This document shows positions 36,188 through 47,384 of a stretch of DNA of 64,000 nucleotides, one piece after another. Numbering within the stretch: position 1 is the first letter of the stretch; each line of letters starts with the position of its first letter. The stretch is from Metellina segmentata. Taxonomy: Eukaryota; Arthropoda; Arachnida; Araneae; Tetragnathidae. The DNA is taken from contig OX375879.1 of the NCBI GenBank assembly GCA_947359465.1, forward strand, positions 95,838,396-95,902,395, written 5' to 3'. Under the pieces are notes generated by a model. That model ran no database searches, was not told where the DNA came from, and saw nothing but the letters and a program-made list of their open reading frames with translations. The position numbers and the translations under genes are program-made.

Positions 36188-36483
36188 TTCTTTTAATTAA
36201 TGTCGTACTTGAGCATCACAACGGGCTGTTGTCGACGGCCCGGGATTAATTCCCCAAGAGAAAAGACTCGTGGACAACGCCTTGTAATTTTGAATCATGG
36301 TCAGATGACAAGGTCAACACCTGAGATGGTACCTCACTCTCCAAACTTCCAACGTGAAGACATTTTAGGCCACGGTAGATTTAACGTGCACCATCCCCTT
36401 CTTACTCGACGGTATTTGGCAGGACCGACTTTCGATCTAGGTAACCCTCCGGTTGCTAATCCGTTGCTCTTCCAACTGGGCTA
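36188..36483 (-). repeat. SINE family A variant with a different tRNA-like head
   Basis: The tail and body match family A (ttaattaatgtcgtacttgagc; gtggacaacgccttgtaatttt), but the head (complement tagcccagttggaagagcaac) differs from copies at 1-4 kb. This may be a subfamily founded by another tRNA or a divergent head. Confidence 0.65.
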
Positions 36484-36826
36484 GTTCACTTCATCTTCAA
36501 ATCTACTTTATTATTACACCTATTTAATTCATTCTTATTGATATTCTGATCACTCGAAATATATAACTAGTTCATCTTCAAATGAACTACTTTGTTATTA
36601 CAACTATTTAATGCACTTTTATTGATATTCTGATCATTCGTTACATAACTAGTTCATCTTCAAATGAACTACTTTATTATTACAACTATTTAATGCATTC
36701 TTATTGATATTCTAATCATATATAACTAGTTCATTTTCAAATGAAACATTATTATTACAACTATTTTATGCATACTTATTGATATTATGATCACTCGAAA
36801 AAAACTAGTTCATCTTCCAAGTGAAT
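36484..36826. repeat. Tandem repeat, period about 80 bases, four copies
   Basis: The unit ctagttcatcttcaaatg, actactttattattacaac, tatttaatgcattc, ttattgatattctgatcac is repeated at about 36567, 36649, 36726 and 36804, with a first diverged copy at 36484. It abuts the SINE variant. Confidence 0.85.
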
Positions 36827-39800
36827 CGGGGTAACCGACTGGTGCCAATACGATGGGGCAGCGGTAGCAAGTCTCTTTTCTGAATTGCAATAAGATTGTA
36901 GGGGGTAACATAAAAATAACTGTCTTTCAAGCATGGGGTACCAAAGAGAAGTGCCTGAAAGTATTCCTGTCACACGCTTTGTTTTCGAAAACAGTTCAGT
37001 GATAAGGATAAATGTTTAAAATTTTGTGTAAAAACATTTCATTATACCAGGGCTTTCACATAGCAGTCTCTAGTATCAAATTTTTTTTCTCCATTTTTTT
37101 TTTGTTAAAAGGTGTACAGATATGCAACAGAAAAAAATGTATTCATTTCTGCAAGACAAAAATATTGTTTGGAATATATATTTTTATTTGATGGCAGTCC
37201 GTCATCTAAAACTCGGAAAAGATGCCCAGAGAACAAAAGGAGATCTGATTAACCTTCTCGCATTTATGAATAGGGTGAACTTTTGTTGTGATTCGAATAT
37301 TTTTATTAAGAACACAAGGGAAAATTTAATTAAAAAAAAAATCAAGTTTGCTGCAACAATCAGTGAATGTTTTCTGAACACTCAAGAAGTTCACAAGAGT
37401 AGTTTCAATAGCATTTCTTGCTCAGCGCAGCGCAAATTTTCTTTTTTTTTCACCATGTTGACACAGTAATTTTGATTTCATTTTTTTGCGGTTAATGCGA
37501 GCAGAGAACTCATAGGATATTGAACCATCACACAACACAGGATTTACTTCCCTAAGGGCACCTCTGAGTCATTCCGAAGACCTGCCTCGAACGAACTTCC
37601 ACTGGGTCTCTTTTATTCTCTCCACGGTATAAACAAACCAATAATTTTTTTCTTTAAATCTAAACGTCATAAGGAGCGGAGTCGGGGGAAAAATAAAAAA
37701 GAACCAAAACTTCCAGATTTTAGAACCGAACTTTCGTCACGATAACATGGGGTTTTCCTGAAACCTTTTTCCGTCAAAAATAACATAAAAACTGTGAAAA
37801 TTATTTAAAAAATGGGGAAATTTTCGGCCGCTCGGTCTAACTTCTGTATGTTGTTGCCAGGCTGGCTGGTACGAGGCTAGAATGGAGAAGGTTAGCAGGC
37901 GGCTTTAGAAGGAAGCTCGCAACTGATTGGTCGGCTCGCTCCCTTTCGGTGAATCTCGGACCACCATTGGTCGGAGGGTTCCGAGTCGTCAAATCCTGCT
38001 TGTTGTCAGGGTGTTCAATCCATTTCGCTCTACCAGCTGTAGAGCGAGCGTATTTTGGTTCGTCCGCAACGCTGCTAGTCTTCATTATTTCCTCACGGAG
38101 ATAGCCTTTATTATTATATTTCTCTAACTCCTTATCGGTAAACAAGAGCACCAAGAAACTTTACTCCTGCTTATTAAAAAGAAGCAAGTTTGGTATGTAT
38201 TTGATTCTTTTGCCGACGATTTCTTAAAATTCTAAATAAACAAGTTTTTCTTTGAGCATCTATTTATTTTCAAAAAGATTTTTAGTTGTTTCTAAACAAA
38301 TTTTTCCAACCGTGGAGTTGATATTTTGTTTATAATTTTTCGTTCGTCCAGTTGCTCTAATCGTTTTTTTCACTCGAGGTTTCTCCAGAGATTAAGTATT
38401 TGACGCACTGCGTGTGTTTATTGAACAATTTTTTGCGATCACTTCGGAGCTCCGAGGTCAAGCGCTTTATTTTTTTTGCGGAGTAGTCCGTCAGGCCTTG
38501 AGGTTTGTAAACAAAACAGAACCTGTAAGGGTCAGTGCGGAATTATTTGTTTCGGTTTTGAAATTGTGAGCGGATTCGCAACTCGTTCGGAGCATTTTGA
38601 CAAAATAGATTCAAATCAATGAAAGCCGTTTTGCAAAAAAAAAAAATGACATTTTTTTTCAAAAAAGGAATATTTTCTGTTCTTTAATTTTGGAATTATT
38701 TCGTACCAGTTGGAAAATTAATTTTTCGAAATATGACGCACGATTGTATCGTATATTAGGAAATGCGATATGGCGAAATTCAATAAATAACTTACTTTTA
38801 TTTAACTCTAAAAAGGAATTAATTCCAAATGTTTAATATTTTTTAGTTGGATGTATTTAATTAGAGGATTTTATTTTGAATGCCTTGAAATTTTAACGAT
38901 ATTTAATTAGGTTCCCATTTTACATCGATTGTACAAAATTAAAATATGTATGCAATGTTAAAAAAAGAAATAATAAAATATTAAATTTTATATAAGTGAC
39001 CGACTTTCTAAATAAGACGAAAATAGAGTATCTGTAAATTAAACTGATCTTTTTTGAACTGTCATAATTTCAACAACTCAAATTTCACAACTCATGAAAA
39101 ATTCTAATCAAATATAAATATTCTACTAATGTTTAAAGAAAAGCAAACACATGCTGTAAAATCCACAATTTTTATTTCAATAAAATTTTTTTGTTAATTT
39201 TGAGAATATTAATTTTCTAATGATACCCTGAAATTTCAGAGTTAAAATTTATGTCTGCACCAAGAGCTAGTGAGTTTTATAATTATATATGCACATTGAA
39301 GCATATGTATTCCTGCATAACTTCATTCATTTCTTCCAACTTCAAAACAAGCATTAAAAAAAGTTTTCAAATTGTATTTTAAATTATCTGTATTTGGTAA
39401 TGTTACTTTGAAGAGCTTAAAGGAAATGTTATTTCATAGGCTTATGAATTTATGCTGAAAATTGTTTTTCTCGGAATTAAGTATTCATTCTTGATCACAT
39501 TTAAAAACTGCTTGGAAATAGTGTTCTTTTATATTGATAATCCTAAATCTCTTTCCAAAATCACAACTTTTAGTGTCAGAACAAAATGCACATTACTGTT
39601 AACTGAAGGCAAGAAATAAATGCATTGGGCTGACTTTTTTAAATGTTAATATTACAATACAAGACTTTTCTCAGTCTACTTTCTTACACATAAGGTCTTT
39701 CTGATTGAATCAGTTGTTTCAGATGAAATGAATCAAAATTTAAAATATTCCACTACATTCCATGCTTAAAAGGTTGGGTTATTGTTTAAAGTCTTACTCT

Positions 39801-40252
39801 GTTTTCGGGTGTAGTGGAAAATATTGTGGATCAAGGTTTTCACTGAAAAACATTTTGTTTTCATTATCAGTGCTTTCATACCAAGGGTGATTTAATGAGT
39901 TTATCCAGTTGTGAAAAACAAGGTTGATAATTCCTTAATAGTGAGTAAATACCAAGCACACTTTGATAAGACAAGTGCAATGAAGATATTGTTTATATTA
40001 TTATTCTCAATGATTATAAAATATAATTTGATGAAAGTCCAGCATTCATAAACTTCCTGATTGTACGAAACAGATTCTCAAGAGTTAGGAATTCAAATCA
40101 TTCCTTATTTGTACAATTTTCAGAATGAGAATTTATTTTTATCTTTAGATATTTTTCTGGTATGTGTAGTGGCCTATAAAAAGTCTGTTATCTCTGTTAT
40201 CAGTTACTAATATCCATTAGAAGACATTTTGACAGATATATTTATTTTCCAG
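36827..40252. other. Upstream region of the MARCH-type gene
   Basis: Mostly AT-rich. About 37830-38160 and 38400-38620 are richer in GC and CpG than the surroundings, as promoters or first exons often are, and a gtatgt donor-like site lies at 38193. I cannot define a first exon. Other frames here have no family resemblance. Confidence 0.3.
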
Positions 40253-40374
40253 GTTCAACTCAGATATGAATGGTGTCACAAACAGTGTGCAGATACATAT
40301 GAAATATAGCTTTGTTACGTGACATTCACTTCAGCCTGGTTTGTTGCCTGTAGTTTTAAAAGACTGTTAAGGCT
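40253..40374 (+). other. Probable 5' noncoding exon of the MARCH-type gene
   Basis: A 122-base segment between a pyrimidine-rich acceptor (tttattttccag) and a consensus donor (gtaagt). It holds only a short upstream frame (MNGVTNSVQIHMKYSFVT then stop). Its position about 0.9 kb before the first coding exon, which itself begins right after an acceptor, makes a spliced leader exon likely. Not proven without transcript data. Confidence 0.45.
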
Positions 40375-41285
40375 GTAAGTTAATAATTCATTTATTTCCT
40401 TACTTTTTTTATTGGATTTCCAAATTGTTAAGGATATCAAAAAATACTTTTTCGTAATACAAATTGTGATTTGTAATATTGGATGATAATGAGGGATTTG
40501 CTAATCAGGGCTTACAATTTGTTTAACAAAAAATTAAAATTTTCTTAAAATTGTTCAAAATAAACATGATGGAACTATACTTGAATTACATTGCCATATA
40601 TATAAGAACTTATTTAATTGCAACAAAATTTATTTACATAAATGTTAGAATTCATGTCTTCCATTAAATTTAGCAGCTATGCACATTCATGCAAACTTTT
40701 TGGAAAGGGTTATGCTGTAAATTCAAATTTTTGTCTTTGAAAACTAGATATAATGTTAGAAATCTAAAGAACAAAGAGAAAGGGATTTATATTATCTCCC
40801 TTTTTTTGATAAGCAAAATAAGACCTGTTTTATTCTATTTAAAAAAATAGAAGATAAATATGCATAGATTTCATTCAAATTATTATTTGCATGGGATTGT
40901 TCGATCAGGTTTAACCATGCATATTTTTCATACATAAAAACCTGCTTTGAACAGAAATATAAAACTGATATTTTTTCAGTTGCACCAATGAATAGATTAA
41001 GTGTGCATACTTTTCTGCAATAGGAAGACCCAAGTGTTTTTCTGTAATAGGAACCATTTGCAAAGCCTCAAGTTATCTATGCAACCTAATGAACTACAAA
41101 ATAAGAAAGAAGTTAATAAAATTAATTTTACCCAAAATTTATTCCTCAAGTCGGTCTAAACATATATATTTCTCAAAAAATATTCATATAGTTTATTTTC
41201 TTTAAGAATTCTATGTGGCATCATATAAATTGCTGTTACTTTGTTAGATACTATTTGTTACAACTTGGTCATACATTTCCTTTAG

Positions 41286-44200
41286 ACTATGTGCAAACAC
41301 AAATCAGGTGGAATGAGCAAACCATCAGGAGCAAGCTCTCAAGATGGTCACTCCGAAAGAACAACTGCCTCAATTTCTAGTCAAGACTGTCCACAGAGCA
41401 CAAGTGTGACCTCAGACTGCCAAGTCTCCTCCAATCCCATGGTCTCGAATGCAGAAGCTGCCTACAGCTCTCAGATGAGGAAATACACAGCTGCCGGTCC
41501 AGCTGCAAGCGCACATCCTCCAAATTGCGGCAGATCTTGTGATACGTACAGTTTCCTTCCAAACAGTGAGCCACCATGTGATCTGAAGCAGTACAAAAGT
41601 GTTTCTCTAATGCCTAATGTCCAAGAGAACCAGCAGGATTTCCTGGAGTCTCAGGACTCCGACGAGGACACAGAACAGTCTCCGATGCTCATGAAGGAGA
41701 CATGCAACCTGTACTGCAATTCGCCCGAGTCTTGGGACCCGAACATGTTGTCCAAGGAGGAATCTAGTGAGAGCGTTCTCAGACCGAACCACTTCAACTC
41801 CTGTGATCCGTACTTTTGTCCCAAAATGGACAGGAGGAACAAATTTGCTAACTGTGATAATTTCCCTTTGTATCATAACTTTCGGCCACCTCCTGCGACG
41901 TTTCAGGAGCCAGTACCATACGTACAGGCACCATATCACGGTGCAGTGGCCTGCCCCAGCTACTACGAAAGCACAATCAACAACTTTGACGAACTAGGAG
42001 AACATAGCTATGCTATGACACACAAGAAAAAGTGGTTGCTCAACCAGAAGTGCAAAAGCGCTGACAGTGAGCCAGAGTCTTTCAGTGGTCACCTGTCCTC
42101 TGTATGCAAGCAAGGTATATCTCCAGTAAATTACAATTATGTTCAAGGTCAGAGTACAAACATCTTAGACACACATGTCAGTGGACGTAATACCTACTTC
42201 AAGCCCATGTATGTGAACAATGGCGATCCGATAGCTGGTCCTTCCGGATTGCAACGACCTTGTAGCATCAATTGGGAGATGGGAGCAAATAACTCGGACA
42301 ACGAATTCAGAAGTCGGAGCTACAGCTTGACACCCACTGTCAATTTTGCAGTGTTTGAGTTGGAATCTTCGAGCGAAGCTGAAGATGTGCAAGAACCCAT
42401 GGTTCCCGAACCCATTGATACACCTACAAACATTGAAGTGAACACTAAAACTATGGATGATCCTTTCGAATTGCCCGTGTTGTCACTCGGCAAAGTCATT
42501 CCAATATCACCATCCGCAGCTCAACTTAGTATTGCCAGCAGTTATGGCGATAATGGCTCGCCCATTTGTAAAATTTGTCATATGACTGCAAGAGAAAATG
42601 ATCCACTCATCTCCCCTTGTCGTTGTTCTGGAACAATGCAGTACATACATTGTGGGTGCTTAATGGTAAATATAGTTTTTATACTTAAAAATGTGTATTA
42701 TTCTGTAAGATTTTTGTATGAGGCAAATGAGTGTTGTGAAATTAGTGCTTCTCCCGGGAGAAGGCAGTCAACCTTGGGTCAGTTGATTTCTGAATAGATA
42801 TTAAAGGAGTGCATTAGATGACACATGCGCAAAAGCATGAATGGATATCAAAGTGTTTTCCCTTTGCCATTTCGATTTCAATGCTGCTGCTTTCAGAATC
42901 GTACAACAAATTACAAACCTGAATCCATGGTAAAGATGCTAAGGGATTGTTTACATTTTACTACCAGTCCCGAATTAATCAGTCAACCATTTCAAACCCA
43001 TTCGACTCAACTGCCTTTTCTCGAGAGCCATGTTGTACTATCCAATGGTATATTTGTTTTCATGAACCCAACATCTTTTCTTAACAGTTATTTTCAAACT
43101 CGAAGAAATTCTACTTCTCACTGATTGGATCCTATTAAAAGCAGGCAATTCTTAAAATTTATTTTACCAAAATTTTGGATTTAAATTAAATTTATCTAGG
43201 TATTTCTCTTAGTAAAATCATAAGTGATATACAAAACTTCAGAGCAAGTGCATTAAATTAATTTGAAAACTTGATCTTAAATATAAACTTTAAAAATGCT
43301 TTGCTGTCACTCCAACTAACAAAATAGGTAGAAAACCATTCATTTTTAATAGTTGATGCATAATTCTGTTTCTGACTGAACAAATTTGGATCTTTTATCA
43401 TTCATTAATTCCACTGAAAAGTATTTTTGCCATACATAATATGCATAATTTTGACTTTTAATACTAAATATAAAAGCATCCCTATATATCTATAATGAAT
43501 TGTGAAAAATAAGCCAGGAATTCTGAAATGCATATCTATTGTAATATTTGCTCAAGAGTTCTTATTTTTGAAAATATCTAGATTTAAAGTTTGGAATATA
43601 TAACTAGTAAAACTTCTGGCTCATTGTTAGAGAAAATTTTAACTAAGTTTTCAATGTAAAAAAATCCAAAATAATTTTATATTTTATGAAATGTTAAACA
43701 AATTTGTTCTCTAACTTTCCCCCTTTTAATCATAAAACTCAATATGAATTATTTTTTATTTTTATTTGTATACAAATTTTGATTTTTTAGATCACTAAAA
43801 TAGATTGCCTAGCTTTTTCAAAGGAAACTCAAAACACCCATTTTTCCTGGAAGTAAATGTTGGGTTATACCTTTGTCTGACAAAAGATGAAAAAGCTTGT
43901 GTTGTTTAAAAGCAATTCCCTCTTAATATCTCCCTCGCAATGACAAAATATTTACTGAATTTTGATTCTAAAACATTTAAATTTTGCTCTTTGAAATTTC
44001 AATGTCCTGTCTTGTCAATAAAGCAATATTAAGAAAGGGGGCTTGAAAAGTTGTAATAACAGCAATTTCAAACAGGACTAATTTATTCACTACAATCTTA
44101 GTCTAGATTGTAGTTGCTTAATCTAGATTTATCATAAAATGTTAAATCTAGTTTCCTTTCCATTAAAATAGAGATGGCTTGAAGTGTGTCATAAGAGGGG

Positions 44201-46906
44201 AAGAAGACCTGCTAGTTGTGAACTTTGCCAATACCAATACCACTGGCACAAAAAATTCAAGGTAAGTACAATAGAAGCATGTAAATACATTTCATTCTTT
44301 GTCAAGAAAAATATTACTGTGTGATTAAATTCTTTAATGTTTCATAATTTTTTTAAAAAATGTCAGTTTATTGAAACTTTATTTAATACTTATAAATTTT
44401 ATGGTTTTTACCCCAAGTATAAAACAAAAATGGGAAAAAAATCCATAAATTGTAGCGGATTTATGAACTTCCTCTAACTTCTAAATATAAGAATGTGCTG
44501 TCCAATTCAATTAGCACTGGTAATTTACCATTCTGTACATGGTACATGATTAAATCTGAAACTAAAAATTTTGCTCTAATTTGAAAAAAGTGAAAGTAAA
44601 TTTCGATTTTCTAAGAGGGGCAATTAGTGATGAGTTCAGTTACTTAAATTAATCTACAATTTTATAAGCTAATAAATGCATTTGTATCATGTGTTGGGTA
44701 TGGTTTGGTTTTTGCTGAATAGTTTTTTTGTGTAATTAGAAAGATACAGATTGAGAGTATCTTGTAATTGCTTTCTAGATACTTAAAAGTTTTATATAAT
44801 TACATCTGTTGTAAATACTATGTAATTGAAACTATATATTATGCATTACATTTGGTGTAATTTCGATGCTTAAAAAGTGTTATTTTACCTGTCATAGTAA
44901 CTAAAGTTCAATCTCTAATCATTTTTACACTATTTTTCCTTTTATCACATGAATCATGTGGCTAAGTTTGGGACAAAAAAAAAAAAAATTATCGAATATG
45001 CCATATCCTGGATTATTGTTGGGAATACAATCATTTAAATTTTGAATACACTATCACAATACTCCAAAAAATTTATGAAATACACAAAATATCCTCAACA
45101 TATTCAAGACCAAGAAAATCTTTTTCATCCACCTAGTAGAGGCATTTCTGTCGAGCTAAATATAGGTGGATGTAGTGTTTATGCGGCAATTCATGTTTCC
45201 AGTATGTATTTTGAACCTGATGTTCCTTTGCTTGTTTTTTTTTTTTTAATACAATTTCTGTATTTCTTAAATAAAATTTTTAAAGAATAAATTCTGAATT
45301 GATGATAGTCAATTAATACCAATCAGACTAAACAAACACTAAACTTTGCCAAAAAGCGATTAACTACATTTTACAGAAGCCTCAATATGTATCAAAATCC
45401 CCCTATATCCACTGCAGTTAGTATATTAGTGGATGTATAATAGGGCCAAATAAAGTAATACATGTTGGTAACACTGAGTGAAATAATTTCTTGAGTTTAA
45501 TAACTTGAGATTCAATGCATTTATTGGTGTATAGAAAGATGAACTAAGGACTTTAGTGAATCATTAAAATCGACATGGGTCTTTAAACTAATTGATACAC
45601 ACCAATCTTACGATGCCATACTGTTGGCAAAAGCGAAACCACGCAAATCCAAAACAATTGATTTCAGGTTATTCTGTCTAGTCAATTTAGTTTTTTCATC
45701 TAGATAGTATATAAAATACTAGGGGGCCAGCCCCTACTCGCTACCCCCCAGAGGTTTGCTTTGCAATCCTCACTGGTTCGCTGCACGAACCTATGCTTGC
45801 TTCGCTTGCATCAATGAAGACATGTGTCCCAGCAAATTAAATTGTTTACAAAATATGATATTCCAAATTTTTTTTTCCAATCTAAATTTGCTGTGTGCAG
45901 AAAAGATATATACAGTGCCTCTAAAATCAGAATTCAAATGAAAAATTTGAGCAAATTTTGACTCGAAATTAGATTGCTGCTTTGGAAATTGAATACCCAG
46001 CATGTTGTTTGTGTGTACATTTCACCAACACTCGAGCCACTCACACTTTTTCATCGAGTTTGTTGTCAAAAGTTGTAGTGCAAGCGTCTTATTGAACTAC
46101 AATTGTTGGCCCTGAAAATATACCCCGTTTTCTTTGATTTCTATTATAAACTGCAATAGCTCGACTAAAATTCAATTTTTTAATAAAATTTCATCCGATT
46201 ACTCTATGAATTCAATTGAGGTGCGATGCTTCATGTTAAACAAACAATCGTACAATGTTGCCAAAACGCAATAACAAATAACGTCTTTTTGCGTGCCACG
46301 TAAGAGAATTATATATATATAGATACTATTTACTTGAAAAAACTAACAATTGATTAGACGGATGCAGATGATTTTTCTGCGCATGTTGACAGAATAACCC
46401 GAAATCAAATTTTTTGGACCTGCGCGGTTTTACACTTTTGCCGATACATTGACTTAAATTATGCTAAGAGTTACGTATTTTTGTGCACACATGCAAGTAT
46501 TTGAATGTTGATTAGTTTTAGCCTTTGAAACCAACATTTCTGTAATTTTATTTCTTTTGAATAGATCCGACATTGGCAGTTTCCTCAGTGTTCCAGAAAG
46601 GACAAAGTTCTGCACCTGCTGTTCGTTTTCTCGGTGCTGCTGATGGTGACGTGTGCATCACTAACCATCATGTTTTTCAAGCAAGACAAAGGGACCAAGG
46701 TTGATCTCAATCAAGAACTGACCCAGTCGGAAATAGGGAATCTTGTATGCGGCGTGCTGTTTTTTGTGGCCTTTTTTGTCGCGATCTATGTCGAAGCGAA
46801 ATCTCATGACACTCTATATAAGTTACTAGTCAAGTTTATACACATTAATCAGCAATGGTATATTGATGAGTATGAAAAGAAAGAAACAGCTCCTGTGGCA
46901 GTCTGA
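41286..46906 (+). CDS. Membrane-associated RING-CH (MARCH-type) E3 ubiquitin ligase, three coding exons
   Basis: Exons 41286-42665 (ATG at 41289), 44172-44261 and 46565-46906 join in phase 0 across GT-AG introns, giving about 602 residues. Family role: these ligases sit in secretory or endosomal membranes and attach ubiquitin to membrane proteins. A long N-terminal stretch (1-425), rich in Ser, Pro, Asn and acidic residues, is probably disordered. The RING-CH zinc domain starts at CKIC (427-430), continues PCRCSG and HCGC, crosses the exon 1/2 junction, and ends with CELC in exon 2, matching C4HC3 spacing. Exon 3 encodes two membrane segments (about 504-527 and 549-566) with a short polar loop, then a cytosolic tail. 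The layout fits the MARCH1/8 branch; the long N-terminus is unusual. Reading through the first intron gives a spurious tail. Its start follows an acceptor, so the ATG is the first in its exon. Confidence 0.88.
42666..44171 (+). other. Intron 1 of the MARCH-type gene
   Basis: Donor gtaaat at 42666 and acceptor ttaaaatag ending 44171. AT-rich, no element recognised. The frames in its first 450 bases are not coding. Confidence 0.75.
44262..46564 (+). other. Intron 2 of the MARCH-type gene
   Basis: Donor gtaagt at 44262, acceptor ttttgaatag ending 46564. It holds the inverted Helitron at 45.7 kb; the remainder is AT-rich and unassigned. Confidence 0.75.
45719..46323 (-). mobile_element. Non-autonomous Helitron, 605 bases, minus orientation
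   Basis: The complement of the 9.0 kb Helitron: CTAG at 45719-45722, gggggccagccccta hairpin, cttgcttcgcttgc and ggttcgctgcacgaacc palindromes, ending at tctatatatatataattctc (complement, 46304-46323). It lies antisense in intron 2 of the MARCH-type gene. Several substitutions and small deletions separate the two copies. Confidence 0.8.
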
Positions 46907-47269
46907 CATTAGGTACGGCATGAGGGTGTCACAGATGCCATGCTCTCATCCAAAGAATGCAACACAATAATCTTTAAAAATAGACATACAAATCACATTG
47001 CATGAAAAGTTATAAATATACTTTTTCTACTATTTGTTTCGTCCCACCACAAATCTTTCAAAAACATTATCTTCCAAAATACACATTAAACATTGTCTAG
47101 AAACCCTTCATTAGCATTTTTATTATCTCATCATTGCTGTACATTTTATCACTATATACTGTACATATTTTTCCAGTTCTACTTACACTAGGTACTCCAG
47201 TCCAATACTGTTTCAATTACTACATTAGCAAACAATAATGTAATTGTAATCAGGAAAAAGCCTGTCATT

Positions 47270-47275
47270 TTTATT
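47270..47275 (-). terminator. Candidate polyadenylation signal of the coiled-coil gene
   Basis: TTTATT on the plus strand (AATAAA on minus), about 110 bases beyond the stop of the minus-strand gene. If used, its 3' untranslated region overlaps that of the MARCH-type gene. Confidence 0.4.
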
Positions 47276-47327
47276 CGCCTCTCAAAGTTAGGGAAAGTAC
47301 TACTATATTGTATATTTTGAAACTTCA

Positions 47328-47333
47328 AATAAA
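47328..47333 (+). terminator. Candidate polyadenylation signal of the MARCH-type gene
   Basis: AATAAA lies 420 bases after the stop codon in AT-rich sequence. It is the nearest canonical hexamer I found that precedes the start of the convergent coding exon at 47385. Confidence 0.45.
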
Positions 47334-47384
47334 AAATTTTAGATTTTACTGTACTTGGTTTTTGATGTGCTATATGTAGTTATA

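Noticed and set aside
37122..37469. 115-codon plus-strand frame
   Set aside because: AT-driven composition (Lys, Phe, Asn, Ile), no family resemblance, no splice signals.
41377..41939. Antisense frames within the MARCH-type exon
   Set aside because: Shadows of the coding strand with no motif of their own.
42666..42797. Extension of the MARCH-type exon to the stop at 42797
   Set aside because: A good donor at 42666 joins in phase to exons that complete the RING-CH domain; the extension would truncate it.
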